This document shows positions 32,302 through 40,795 of a DNA stretch of 62,024 nucleotides, piece after piece. A program made the position numbers and the translations under genes. The stretch lies in the IMG/VR virus record IMGVR_UViG_3300031753_000006, positions 1-62,024 of that record. One strand, written 5' to 3'. The stretch's first letter is position 1; every line of letters starts with the position of its first letter. The notes under the pieces are model-generated. The model searched no databases. It was not told where the DNA came from and saw only the letters and a list, made by a program, of their open reading frames with translations. This DNA is from a virus.

Positions 32302-33474
32302 ATGGCCTGGGATCCATTCGACGAGTATTTCAACGATCCCGAGTTCCGCAAGCTCGCTGGACCGGACAAGATCGCTGTGCTCAGTCGAGTCGATCCAGAG
32401 TTCGCGCAGTTGCCGATCAAGGAACAGGCCAATGCGGTGCAGGCTTACCTGAACACACCGTCGGCCGGCAAAGGCGTGCTCGAGACTGTGGCCGATGCCC
32501 TTGGCGGCACGGCCTTGTCCCTCGTCCACCCCGTCGAAGCCTTCCGCGCAGCCTCCCAAGCACAGGAATTAGAGCGCCAACGAGCGGCCGAAGCATCGCA
32601 GTCCGGCCATCCGTTCGAGGCATTTGGACATCGACTGGCCGCTGGTATGCCTGTTTGGATTGGGCCGATGGCAGGGCAAGCAGGCGAGGATATCGGCGAG
32701 GGAAGGACAGCGCAGGGGTTGACTGAGGCAGGGATGGCATTGGGACCGTCAGCTCTGGGAGGTGCGGCAAGAGCAATCCCACCCAGCGCCAGATTTTTAA
32801 AAGGAGCGGCTAAAGCATCGCCAGCAGCATTTGCAGCAGCATCTAAAACATGGCCCGTATGGTCGACCGAACTGGTGCCTGGAATGCCACACTGGCTAGC
32901 ACCCGCTGTAACGGCCGCTGCTGGAGCACCTGAGTTGATCCGTGGTGGGTTGGCCGAGATGAGAGGAGAGCAGTACCCTCCAGCGCCGATACCATCGGTA
33001 GGAGCACCGCCTGTTAGATTTCCGGAACGACCAGCCCCGGTATCAGCACCGCCGGTTACCTTCCCACCCGCGGCCTCCACACCCACACCCAAGCCTGCGC
33101 CGCCGGTTACCTTCCCACCAGTAGGCGAGGAACCTGCGCCGCCACCGACTCGAACGTATCCCGCACCGCCTGTTCGATTTCGCAAGACCGCCAATGCCAA
33201 AGAGGAAGCTGGACCGACCGCACCCCCGACCATTCCACCGGTCGTCCAAGTCGTCACACCACCCGAAACCCTTCCGTCTCAAGACTGGCGTTTTGAGGAC
33301 GCTCGAGATATGGCTCGCTTACTCAATCAACACGGCATTAATCCGGCTGACCTAGAAGCGAATGAATGGACGATCGCCGCGCCAGCTCTCAAGCGTAACT
33401 TGGGCGTGCCGAACCCACGCGCACAACAGCTCGTCATGCAGGAGTGGAACAAACTCCAGCCAAGGGGGCAGTAG
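32302..33474 (+). CDS. Internal virion protein with PPV(R/T)FP repeats, 390 aa
   Basis: The helical N-terminus (WDPFDEYFNDPEFRKLAGPD) and a membrane-active Gly/Ala segment at 120-220 are followed by a Pro-rich stretch. There APPVRFPERP, APPVTFPPAA, APPVTFPPVG and APPVRFRKTA repeat four times (about 232-292). The C-terminal 70 residues are helical. The repeats look like a flexible spacer or a binding array. Transcribed from its own leaderless box. Confidence 0.55.
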   Translation: MAWDPFDEYFNDPEFRKLAGPDKIAVLSRVDPEFAQLPIKEQANAVQAYLNTPSAGKGVLETVADALGGTALSLVHPVEAFRAASQAQELERQRAAEASQSGHPFEAFGHRLAAGMPVWIGPMAGQAGEDIGEGRTAQGLTEAGMALGPSALGGAARAIPPSARFLKGAAKASPAAFAAASKTWPVWSTELVPGMPHWLAPAVTAAAGAPELIRGGLAEMRGEQYPPAPIPSVGAPPVRFPERPAPVSAPPVTFPPAASTPTPKPAPPVTFPPVGEEPAPPPTRTYPAPPVRFRKTANAKEEAGPTAPPTIPPVVQVVTPPETLPSQDWRFEDARDMARLLNQHGINPADLEANEWTIAAPALKRNLGVPNPRAQQLVMQEWNKLQPRGQ

Positions 33475-34056
33475 ATGCCCTTCAATCTCTTCGCACCGTC
33501 CACTTGGTTGAGCGGATTTGGCTCATCGCCACAACCCACAGGCCTGTTCCAAACTCGCGTGACCCGCACTCCTGGCGGCGTGGCGCCAATGGATCCAGAG
33601 AAACGCGCGGTATACAACGACCGGATCGACCCACTGCAAGTCGTCGCCCAATCCAATCTACCGCCCGAACAAAAGGCCGCTCTCATGTCTGCATGGAAGT
33701 CACAAGGACCCGGTTTCATTACCGCCCAGCCTGATCAAGTACAGAACTCGCCCGTGATGCGGCACGAACAGATCCACGCTCTACAGCAACAAGCTGGCCT
33801 GAACCCGTACGCAAACGAGATCGCCGGTCTAGTGAACCCAGGTCTGGTCGATCAGATCCGCAACACTCCGATCTATCAACAGGAGTTCAAGCAGTACGGC
33901 GAGGCGCCCACGATCGCGGACGAGGGGTCGGCGTTTCAGTTGACCATGATGCCGAACGACAGTTCGACGCCAAACTTACAGGACGCCATCATGCGCCACT
34001 TGAAGACACAAGTGCAGCAGAAGCAGCTCGCGCGGCTTACTTCACCCCGCGGTTAA
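33475..34056 (+). CDS. Putative zinc metallopeptidase of the virion, 193 aa
   Basis: Contains a classic HExxH site in VMRHEQIHALQQQ (H97, E98, H101) and a Glu 49 residues later in ADEGSAFQL (E150), which would complete a gluzincin-type zinc site. It is the last gene of the late block, right after ejection proteins, so it may process virion proteins or act on the host envelope at entry. Its last 20 bases overlap the convergent glycosyltransferase gene. Activity is inferred from the motif only. Confidence 0.6.
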   Translation: MPFNLFAPSTWLSGFGSSPQPTGLFQTRVTRTPGGVAPMDPEKRAVYNDRIDPLQVVAQSNLPPEQKAALMSAWKSQGPGFITAQPDQVQNSPVMRHEQIHALQQQAGLNPYANEIAGLVNPGLVDQIRNTPIYQQEFKQYGEAPTIADEGSAFQLTMMPNDSSTPNLQDAIMRHLKTQVQQKQLARLTSPRG

Positions 34057-34777
34057 TCCCAAAAGTAGCCTCGCTAAACAGTTCCTCGTACTCAGGTTCG
34101 CCCGGTCGGCATCCGTACGTCTCTAGGAATTGATCTCTATTCCGATCGGCTCCTCGCTTGATACAATTAGCGTCCGCTGGTTCGGCAAACCGCAAAGTGT
34201 TTGCACCGTTGCCAATGTGGAGCATCGGAAGATCGATACAGACAGCCCTGATTCCGGCCCAGTGCATTCGCACATGATATTCGGCGTCTTCACAATAAGC
34301 AGGGTAATATGATTCATTGAATGGACCTACCTTGTCGTAACAGGACTTGCGGATGAGAAAGCCAGAGAAGTTGGGGTGTGGCCGACCGCATGGTAAAATT
34401 TCTTCTGGGAAACCGAATTGCTCCTCGTTATCCACACTCACAGTAGTTACGAACTTATGACCAGTGAATTGAAGAATGCGGTATGTCGGCGGTGACACGA
34501 TCACGTCGTTGTTCAACACCAAAGCATGCTCACCACCACGCCGCCACACATCCCTCAGAGCGAGGTTCCAGCAGGCTGCAAGAGACTTCTGTTGAGCCAA
34601 CGCCGTGTAGACCACGTTCTCGAACTTTGCGGCGGTTGCCATACCCCACTGCTGAGTGCCATCTGTGGAGGCATTATCGACGATCGTGATCTCGACTGGG
34701 GTGTCTTGTGCGAGCGCGGCTTTGAGGGTTCGGCGGGTCAGGTGGAGGCCGTTGCGGGCGACTATGATGATAGAGTT
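34037..34777 (-). CDS. Glycosyltransferase, GT2-like (GT-A)
   Basis: A 246-residue protein from ATG at 34777 (MNSIIIVARNGLHLTRRTLK); a GTG six codons upstream is possible. Motifs: VDNASTDGTQ for nucleotide binding, the LNNDVIV acidic site and the acceptor/catalytic region YCEDAEYHVRM. It transfers a sugar from an activated donor, most likely onto a growing glycan. Last gene of the minus-strand glycan island, convergent with the late block. Confidence 0.75.
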   Translation of the reverse strand, partial: NSIIIVARNGLHLTRRTLKAALAQDTPVEITIVDNASTDGTQQWGMATAAKFENVVYTALAQQKSLAACWNLALRDVWRRGGEHALVLNNDVIVSPPTYRILQFTGHKFVTTVSVDNEEQFGFPEEILPCGRPHPNFSGFLIRKSCYDKVGPFNESYYPAYCEDAEYHVRMHWAGIRAVCIDLPMLHIGNGANTLRFAEPADANCIKRGADRNRDQFLETYGCRPGEPEYEELFSEATFGINRGVK

Positions 34778-34892
34778 CATTTGTAGGAGATCCACAGTTG
34801 GTGGCTTACGACGAAAATAATTATACCGACGGATAGCCTAAAGTCGTTTATAACCGCCGCAGCAGACAAAGACAACATCAAAGAAAGGATCT
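34778..34892. other. Short intergenic gap in the glycan island
   Basis: 115 bp without a gene. On the minus strand a perfect TATAAT lies about 48 nt ahead of the GT2 start, with no clear -35; it may give that gene its own transcript. Confidence 0.4.
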
Positions 34893-35243
34893 TCATTGCC
34901 GACGCCCGTTAGAGATAGACGTGATATCACCGAGCGATGGTTGCATGATCGTGTGGCTCATGTCCACTTCTTCGATCAGTGCACCGGCCGAATTGTGGTT
35001 CGATTGCCGTTGATCATCATCGGCAAACTTACGTAAAGCGGCAGTGGCATACCTCTCGTCTCGGTAGGTACGGATGATCGCTTCGTTCTTGTCGGCGCCC
35101 AGGCTGACGACCGTGTGCTGGCGGGCTGCAATGGTCATGCCATCGGACGCACGATAGAGCATTGCTTGCGACGGACGTTTGTTCCCCTGCCGGTCGACCG
35201 ACTCTGGGTAGGTTTCGAGAATGTGGGTGTAGGGTTTGCTCAT
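34893..35243 (-). CDS. Hypothetical protein, 116 aa
   Basis: Begins MSKPYTHILETYPESVDRQG and continues as mixed alpha/beta; the C-terminal 30 residues are polar. ATGA overlap with the upstream gene, so part of the operon. No family recognised. Confidence 0.55.
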   Translation of the reverse strand: MSKPYTHILETYPESVDRQGNKRPSQAMLYRASDGMTIAARQHTVVSLGADKNEAIIRTYRDERYATAALRKFADDDQRQSNHNSAGALIEEVDMSHTIMQPSLGDITSISNGRRQ

Positions 35244-35458
35244 TCTGCCTCAATTTCAAAACGGTCTTGGAATTCCGAGTAAAGTTTTTGTACAGCGGCC
35301 ATTGCCTGTTCCGCAGTTAGAAAACTTCCTCCGTAAGACCAACTAGCAATTCCGTCTTCTGGTCTTATATCGATACGGTCAATGATCTCTCCGGTTTCAG
35401 TTTCGTACAATACTCGACCGCAGTAAATCGTATACCATTTCAATTTGGTTTTTTTCAT
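35240..35458 (-). CDS. Hypothetical protein, 72 aa
   Basis: Begins MKKTKLKWYTIYCGRVLYET; a small alpha/beta protein with a C-terminal helix (AEQAMAAVQKLYSEFQDRF). ATGA overlaps on both sides show tight translational coupling inside the island. Function unknown. Confidence 0.6.
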   Translation of the reverse strand: MKKTKLKWYTIYCGRVLYETETGEIIDRIDIRPEDGIASWSYGGSFLTAEQAMAAVQKLYSEFQDRFEIEAE

Positions 35459-35970
35459 TTAATCGCCTCGACCCCTAAGATCCAGCGGTCCCTCGCAATG
35501 TCTGCGCCTTCGATCATCCGCCAGTTAAATCGATAGTACGATGTCCAGTCGGCGCATGTCAAGAGGAATTGCTTCAGGCTTGCGGCATCGTATCCCCACT
35601 CATGCTGATCGTCTTTCGAGTCCATGTATGCTCCGTACACATTAGTCATGTATACCTGTGTGGAGATCCTTCCCTCTTGCCACATCTTAGCCAGTTCCCA
35701 CATATCAGGTACGCACACGATCAAAGATCCGTACGGCTTGAGAATGCGGTAGCACTCTTGAATCAACGACTTCGCTTCGCCGCAACGAAAATGCTCGCAG
35801 ATATGATGTAAGACAATGTAGTCAGCCTCATTATCGTGGAACATCGGCATCGAGTCACCACTGGCCACAACGTCGGGAGACCACTTCTCCTGACAGTCGA
35901 CGTTCAGCCAGACCGTGTTACCGGTCGATTGGAATTTCCTCTGGCCGCTACCTACGTTAATGCCGAGCAC
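35455..35970 (-). CDS. SAM-dependent methyltransferase, 171 aa
   Basis: Class I methyltransferase. The glycine loop is degenerate (LGINVGSGQRKF, residues 2-13), LNVDCQEK carries the ribose-binding Asp, SGDSMPMFHDNEADYIVLHH is the motif II region and RILKPYGSLIVCVPD the post-motif strand. This short form methylates sugars or small polar groups in glycan clusters. Likely a tailoring step on the island's product. Confidence 0.7.
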   Translation of the reverse strand: MLGINVGSGQRKFQSTGNTVWLNVDCQEKWSPDVVASGDSMPMFHDNEADYIVLHHICEHFRCGEAKSLIQECYRILKPYGSLIVCVPDMWELAKMWQEGRISTQVYMTNVYGAYMDSKDDQHEWGYDAASLKQFLLTCADWTSYYRFNWRMIEGADIARDRWILGVEAIK

Positions 35971-36130
35971 GGTTATAAACCTTTTCTAGTTCATCTTGGA
36001 TCTTGTTGTATTCATACACCACCCGTTTATACCGTTCCCACAGTTCTTCGCTGATCTCCGTTTTATAACCACACGACTCGTAAAAGCCGTAATCAGGCCA
36101 ACGTTCACAACGCTCAATTTTAATCTTCAC
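35957..36130 (-). CDS. Small helical protein, 57 aa
   Basis: GTG at 36130 shares its G with the TAG stop of the upstream gene and has a purine-rich GGAAGGGGG ahead, so I choose it over the longer upstream frame. The chain has MKIKIERCERWPDYGFYESC, then a charged helix (EELWERYKRVVYEYNKIQDE). Function unknown. Confidence 0.55.
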   Translation of the reverse strand: MKIKIERCERWPDYGFYESCGYKTEISEELWERYKRVVYEYNKIQDELEKVYNRARH

Positions 36131-36819
36131 TATGCCCCCTTCCACCCCATATCCCCAGTCAACATCCGGTACCAGTTCCCAATCCCCGGTGACCGGCCGT
36201 TGAAGTGGTACACACTCGGCGTATTGTGCGTCACGGCGTTCGATCCATCGGGCGATAGTTCGTGTGACGCTGCCGACGCCATAGTCTGGAACACGTTGCA
36301 ACCCGAGTCGATCGTGGTGATCAGACGGCCCTTGCGGTAGAGATACCACTTCGTCCAACAGAGTTGGTCATCGTTGCCCCAATTGTCGATGTTGTCCGAC
36401 ATGGACAACAAGGCTTCAATCACCGCGCCTCGTTCGCCCATCCAACCGCCCGAGTTGATGTATCGCCATGGAGAGCGCCGATCCACAATAGGATAGTGGG
36501 TGGAGAGGTTGACGTCTGGCCAACAATTCTTCTCGGCCGACACGAGGATCAGTGAGCCGACCTGCTGGTATTTCTCGAGGATGGACTTTGATGTACCGTT
36601 GATGAACGTGTCCGCGCCATCGGTGAACAGGACGAACGGCTCCTCTCTCGTCTCAAGGAACTTGGCGGCGTCTCGGATCTTGGCGAGTGCGTGGCCGGGA
36701 TATATGCCGGTGCCGTAAGTGGCCAGCTCGATGTCGTACAGTTCGCACGATCGGCGCAACAAACTGAGGTCGATCCTCGGTGTATCATAATCGCAAGTGA
36801 AGATGAGGAGATCGCTCAC
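36130..36819 (-). CDS. PLOD/GT25-like glycosyltransferase
   Basis: A 229-residue GT-A enzyme. FVLFTDGADTFINGT (about 62-76) is the donor/metal DxD-type site, LILVSAEKNCWPD (89-101) and YINSGGWMGERGAVIEAL (118-135) are typical of the glucosyl/galactosyltransferase domain of procollagen-lysine enzymes and bacterial/viral relatives. Such enzymes add hexoses to hydroxyl groups. Gene overlaps its neighbours by one to four bases. Confidence 0.7.
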   Translation of the reverse strand: MSDLLIFTCDYDTPRIDLSLLRRSCELYDIELATYGTGIYPGHALAKIRDAAKFLETREEPFVLFTDGADTFINGTSKSILEKYQQVGSLILVSAEKNCWPDVNLSTHYPIVDRRSPWRYINSGGWMGERGAVIEALLSMSDNIDNWGNDDQLCWTKWYLYRKGRLITTIDSGCNVFQTMASAASHELSPDGSNAVTHNTPSVYHFNGRSPGIGNWYRMLTGDMGWKGA

Positions 36820-37094
36820 TGCGGCCTCTCATCTTCCGGCGTGTTAGGCGTGCCGGTATAGCACTGATCCTTCTTACAAAAGCAACACCCCTTGGCCTTA
36901 CTGCAATAGTGCGAGCACTGCGCCTCACCATTCTGCCGCTTGCATGACCGCATGTTGCACGGCGGCTCGTTCGGATGTTCAGTGTCTTTGCAGGGGGTCG
37001 GCTGACCGGCCATGCAGGTCTGCGTAGTCAACCCGCCGATTACCACGCACGCGATCAACAAAAAGACAGATAGACAGATCAACTTAGCCACCAA
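36816..37094 (-). CDS. Secreted Cys-rich peptide, 92 aa
   Basis: An N-terminal signal or anchor (MVAKLICLSVFLLIACVVIG, residues 1-20) precedes a polar 70-residue part with ten cysteines (C27, C35, C46, C51, C60, C64, C70, C71, C73, C78). Spacing such as CKKDQC and GCCFCKK suggests a disulfide-locked or metal-binding miniprotein. It is inside the glycosyltransferase operon with ATGA coupling. No family recognised; it could be a periplasmic effector or exclusion factor. Confidence 0.6.
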   Translation of the reverse strand: MVAKLICLSVFLLIACVVIGGLTTQTCMAGQPTPCKDTEHPNEPPCNMRSCKRQNGEAQCSHYCSKAKGCCFCKKDQCYTGTPNTPEDERPQ

Positions 37095-37941
37095 TCACCT
37101 CCTTGTACACCCGTTCCAAGCACTCAGCGTGGTACTGCCAAGTCAACGTCCGCGCGAACTCATTAGGTCGCCAGTCCCACGACTGCGCCGTCAACGCCCA
37201 TCTGATCAACCGTTCGAGCAGCCCCTCGTCCGTTGGATCGAACCGGACTAGGCCGGGATAGTGCTCGCCGCCCCAGTTAGCCGAGGTATCGAGCACGCGA
37301 CAGCCAGCGCACAAGGCTTCTCCGGTCGTGAGGGACATGCGCTCAGACGTTGAGGCGTTGACGAACACCTTGTGGTCGAAGTATTTCTGGGCCAGTTGTT
37401 CGCGGGTTAGGCCAGTCGCTAGCTCGAATGGTACGCCGAGACGTTGGCAGATCGCACTGACCGTCGGCACACCTTTGTCTGTATCGCCGCGGGCAGAGAC
37501 GCACAGGACACCGTATACTGCGTTTCTGACATACGACAATGGCGCCGCATGAAACATTTCGTCAGTGCCATTAGGGATCACCCGAACGTTCCTACCATGA
37601 AGGATCGGCAACAATCCAGACTCTGTGTGGCTAAACGGTAGGATAAACCGCGCGTTCGATAACACGGCTCTAGCATACGACCCACTGAACCCATAGTAGA
37701 TCGGCGTCACCACGTACGGCAATCCGACTGCGAGCACGGCTTCGTAATTCCCGTTCGACCAATCGAAGTCACAGTGATAGATGTGGGCTAGATCGAAGTT
37801 GCCCGTCGCCATCGCCGTTCGATCCCAGCCCGTCTCGACGCACGTATGGCCGCGCTTACGAAGGGCTTCCATTGTGGCGTCGAGCGCGATCAGGTCGCCG
37901 CCTGGGTGGACTCGGCCGCGGTTAAGAAAGGCTATGCGCAC
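37084..37941 (-). CDS. Glycosyltransferase, GT4-like (GT-B)
   Basis: A 285-residue protein from GTG at 37941, chosen for GGAGG 5 nt upstream; ATG at 37953 is the alternative. It begins MRIAFLNRGRVHPGGDLIAL, the usual GT-B start with a glycine loop, has RVIPNGTDEMFH, and ends with the donor-site E-x7-E in SERMSLTTGEALCAG. It is shorter than most GT4 enzymes, so loops are trimmed. Retaining sugar transfer is expected. Confidence 0.7.
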   Translation of the reverse strand: MRIAFLNRGRVHPGGDLIALDATMEALRKRGHTCVETGWDRTAMATGNFDLAHIYHCDFDWSNGNYEAVLAVGLPYVVTPIYYGFSGSYARAVLSNARFILPFSHTESGLLPILHGRNVRVIPNGTDEMFHAAPLSYVRNAVYGVLCVSARGDTDKGVPTVSAICQRLGVPFELATGLTREQLAQKYFDHKVFVNASTSERMSLTTGEALCAGCRVLDTSANWGGEHYPGLVRFDPTDEGLLERLIRWALTAQSWDWRPNEFARTLTWQYHAECLERVYKEVIGG

Positions 37942-39005
37942 GTAGGCCTCCATGACTTGACGGCATTGACTACAGATATCTGTTCGATTGAATTCATCCT
38001 TGTATAGAATGGCAATCGCAGTAATTGATTCGCCGCACGCACGGTGTTGGGAAAGTCCTTGTCGTCCAATCCAAATCGACGATGAAGTGGTTGGTAGTGG
38101 ATCACTGCTTGAATACCGCGGTCGGCGAGGTGTTTGATCAGGCTCGTGCGCGCCTCTGGAGTGGGGGCAACCAGGTAATACATATGGAATGACTGTTCGC
38201 AGGCAGGTGGTATACACGGGCGCACAAATCCAAAGTTGCTTGCCCACGCTGCTAACTCGACGTCATATCCGTACCACAGCCTAGCCCGCTTATTTTGGAT
38301 CACATCGGCGCATTCCAGTTGTCCCAACAACATCGCGGCCAACACATCAGACGGTGAGTACGACGATCCATACCCCACCCAAGTGTACTTATCCACGTCT
38401 CCACGATTCATCGCCTGCCGGTTCGTTCCCTTGTCGCGGATGATGTACGCACGTTCGATCAAGGACGGGTCGTTGATGATCAGTGCGCCACCCTCACCCA
38501 TGTTAAAGTTCTTCGTGTTATGGAACGATAGAGCGGCCAGCCGACCGAATGTACCGAGATACTTGCCATTGTACTTGGCGAGGAAGGCGTGGGCACAATC
38601 TTCAATTACATTATCGCTATTCAGTGGCGCAGCTACGCCAGCGTAGTGAAGGACCACGTCAGTCTGCACTTCTGCGTTTTGCGTTTGTGAATCCACATCC
38701 ACGAAGAACGTGTTGTCAGTTATGTTAGCAATTGACGGAAATCCATAAGACGGCAATGTCATTCCAGGCCGGTCATACAGTTTTGCCGCCATCTCCAATG
38801 CCGCCGTGCCAGACGTCGTCAACAACACTTTTGGCACACCCAACTCCTGTTCGATCCACCGCTCGCACTCTCGAGTGTACGGCCCGTCGCCACCAGGATC
38901 GGACATCGCCTTGGCTGCTAGTTCCCTCGAACGTTCGGGGATCCAAGCGCGGTTGAATGGTATTGAGTACTGTGGTTGTGGTTGTGGTTGTATCACTTCG
39001 GCCAC
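37932..39005 (-). CDS. Sugar aminotransferase, DegT/DnrJ family (WecE-like)
   Basis: A 357-residue PLP enzyme. VLLTTSGTAALEMAAKLYD (60-78) binds cofactor phosphate, IEDCAHAF (134-141) holds the PLP ring Asp and SFHNTKNFNMGEGGAL (160-175) has the Schiff-base Lys165. The order and wording are closest to WecE/RffA, which aminates dTDP-4-keto-6-deoxyglucose. The product would be a 4-amino-4,6-dideoxyhexose. GTG start (39005), with GTG at 38996 preceded by GGGAG as alternative. No 4,6-dehydratase is present, so the keto sugar must come from the host. Confidence 0.8.
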   Translation of the reverse strand: MAEVIQPQPQPQYSIPFNRAWIPERSRELAAKAMSDPGGDGPYTRECERWIEQELGVPKVLLTTSGTAALEMAAKLYDRPGMTLPSYGFPSIANITDNTFFVDVDSQTQNAEVQTDVVLHYAGVAAPLNSDNVIEDCAHAFLAKYNGKYLGTFGRLAALSFHNTKNFNMGEGGALIINDPSLIERAYIIRDKGTNRQAMNRGDVDKYTWVGYGSSYSPSDVLAAMLLGQLECADVIQNKRARLWYGYDVELAAWASNFGFVRPCIPPACEQSFHMYYLVAPTPEARTSLIKHLADRGIQAVIHYQPLHRRFGLDDKDFPNTVRAANQLLRLPFYTRMNSIEQISVVNAVKSWRPTCA

Positions 39006-39556
39006 TCCCGGCGCTTACGGATGTACTGCAGCGTCTCTTCAGGCTGTGGGTATTCGACCACCGTGCCGTTCAGGATAGCAGGCAAGTGAGCGTGAACCAG
39101 ATCGACGTAGAGAGGGGTCAAGCGGTTCCACACGCTACGAACAGTCTCACCGGCATGGATAACTTCCCGTCTCTGCCCAATGATCGGGCCGGCGTCCACT
39201 GTCTTCTCCATTCGGAACATCGTTACACCAGTTTCTTTAGCGCCCTCTTCAACAGCCCAGACAACGGGTGAGCAGCCGCGGAACTTAGGCAGGAGGGAGT
39301 CGTGGAGGCAGTAAGCGCCTAACTTAGCTGCCGCGCAGAATTCCTCGGGGATCCACTGCCGCCAGTTCACAGCAAGCAGGACGTCACACTCAGGAGTGTA
39401 AGCAATCGAAGGGAATGTTCGCAAGTTTTTCACGTACGCTGGTTCCCCTTGTTGTTCCAAGGATGTGATAATCGATACATCGTCTCTTTGCTCGTACAGA
39501 TACTTCATGACCTCGACCGCCCGCTGCGTATTCCCGTACAGGTTAATCCTAGCCAT
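38993..39556 (-). CDS. Sugar N-formyltransferase
   Basis: A 187-residue formyl-transferase domain like the N-terminal part of ArnA. The core reads AYCLHDSLLPKFRGCSPVVW (81-100) and KTVDAGPIIGQ (118-128). The catalytic His85 and Asp121 are present. The usual Asn two residues before the His is Cys83, a notable change. It would formylate the amino group made by the adjacent aminotransferase using N10-formyl-tetrahydrofolate. Overlap with that gene by 13 bases fits a joint pathway. Confidence 0.75.
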   Translation of the reverse strand: MARINLYGNTQRAVEVMKYLYEQRDDVSIITSLEQQGEPAYVKNLRTFPSIAYTPECDVLLAVNWRQWIPEEFCAAAKLGAYCLHDSLLPKFRGCSPVVWAVEEGAKETGVTMFRMEKTVDAGPIIGQRREVIHAGETVRSVWNRLTPLYVDLVHAHLPAILNGTVVEYPQPEETLQYIRKRREWPK

Positions 39557-40244
39557 TCGTCACCTGTGTTCGCAGCCGGATCCACTCGTCGAACTCAGCC
39601 GCGCCGTACAGTTCGAGCATCCGTTCCCTCTCTCGTGCAGCATGTGGAGCGATTATATCCTGCATTTTGTTGACGGTCAACATGTTTTTGTGCTCGACGA
39701 CTGAGAGGCCGGTGCGACCGACGTGGAATCCCAACTTGGTCATTCGTATAGACATGTCTTGGTCGCAGTAGCGCCACGGGAAGTTGACCTCGTCCCACCC
39801 ACCCATCGACTCCCACAGACTGCGCTCCGTTAGGAAGCACGCGCCCCAATGAGCGTTCGGTGTCCAGTCCGGTCGACCGGCCGTTTCCTCGGGCGCGACG
39901 ATACCCGAGCCGTGCTTCTGGTATGCGGTCAGCAGGCCCTCCAACCACCCCGGCGTCACGTATACGTCGTTGGACATGAAGACGGCGTATCGGGTGCGCG
40001 CTAGGGCGACTCCCATGTTGAACGGACGAGCGGCGCCGAGTGGATTGGCAGTGCGAATGTACGTAACATCATCTCGTAAATCAAAATCTTGAATCCCAAC
40101 CGCAAGTGATCCATTCTCGATTAAGACAAGGTCGTATAGATTACGTGGAGTATTGTCTGCCAATTGATTTGCGCACTTAGATGTAGAATCTATAAGCTCC
40201 TGGTCAATCAAGCACACCGGCAGTACAATCGTCACATCCTTCAC
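39549..40244 (-). CDS. Glycosyltransferase, GT2-like
   Basis: A 231-residue GT-A enzyme: VTIVLPVCLID start, IENGSLAVG, FMSNDVYVTPGWLEGLL as the acidic donor site and WRYCDQDMSIRM in the catalytic region. It is one of the family of similar-length GT2 genes in this island (with 34037, 40792 and 41487). Confidence 0.75.
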   Translation of the reverse strand: MKDVTIVLPVCLIDQELIDSTSKCANQLADNTPRNLYDLVLIENGSLAVGIQDFDLRDDVTYIRTANPLGAARPFNMGVALARTRYAVFMSNDVYVTPGWLEGLLTAYQKHGSGIVAPEETAGRPDWTPNAHWGACFLTERSLWESMGGWDEVNFPWRYCDQDMSIRMTKLGFHVGRTGLSVVEHKNMLTVNKMQDIIAPHAARERERMLELYGAAEFDEWIRLRTQVTNG

Positions 40245-40795
40245 GGTTTCCTCCGAATCGCTAGTGTATTATACACTCCCAGATCCTCCCAGCCCTTGGT
40301 GTACTCATCCAGCACAGTCACGATATCTGGATAGGCTGGATTGCCGTAGTCATGTGCGCACACGACACCACCCGAACGGAGCATTGGCAGGTATAGCAAA
40401 CAGTCGTTCGTAATGCCCGCGTGAGTATGGTCGCCGTCGATGTGTAGCAAACTAATAGGACCGCACACGTACTGGACCGCCATTGCCGACCTCATTTTAT
40501 ACACGCGCCAATTCCAGTAATACTGGAATTTGTCTTCGATATTTCGTTTGAATGCTGGGATTGCACCGCCTTCCATCCACACGAACGGATCAATCAACGT
40601 AACATGAGATCCTTGATTAACCGCGCACTGAAGTAAAATCGACGACGACTTACCAGCCCAACATCCGATCTCAACTTTATCTCCACAATTGGAGTTAGCC
40701 TGTTCGAATAGCGCCCGAGATTCCTCCTCGCCGAACCACCCATCGATCGTACTAGTGTACTTCCACATGTCCTCAAAGGTCAGCCGTCCGCTCAT
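40241..40795 (-). CDS. SAM-dependent methyltransferase, Methyltransf_24-like
   Basis: A 184-residue class I methyltransferase: VEIGCWAGKSSSILL is the glycine loop, VTLIDPFV the ribose-binding strand and LLHIDGDHTHAGITND the metal/acceptor region typical of cephalosporin-hydroxylase and sugar O-methyltransferase types. ATGA overlaps both neighbours. Probably methylates a sugar of the island's glycan. Confidence 0.75.
   Translation of the reverse strand: MSGRLTFEDMWKYTSTIDGWFGEEESRALFEQANSNCGDKVEIGCWAGKSSSILLQCAVNQGSHVTLIDPFVWMEGGAIPAFKRNIEDKFQYYWNWRVYKMRSAMAVQYVCGPISLLHIDGDHTHAGITNDCLLYLPMLRSGGVVCAHDYGNPAYPDIVTVLDEYTKGWEDLGVYNTLAIRRKP

Noticed and set aside
32445-33257. Minus-strand Gly-rich frame of 270 codons
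   Set aside because: Antisense of the Pro-rich PPVTFP repeats; composition is a direct consequence of Pro codons read backwards.
35996-36340. Plus-strand frame of 114 codons inside the glycan island
   Set aside because: Opposite to well-supported methyltransferase-neighbour and PLOD-like genes with tight stop/start overlaps on the minus strand.
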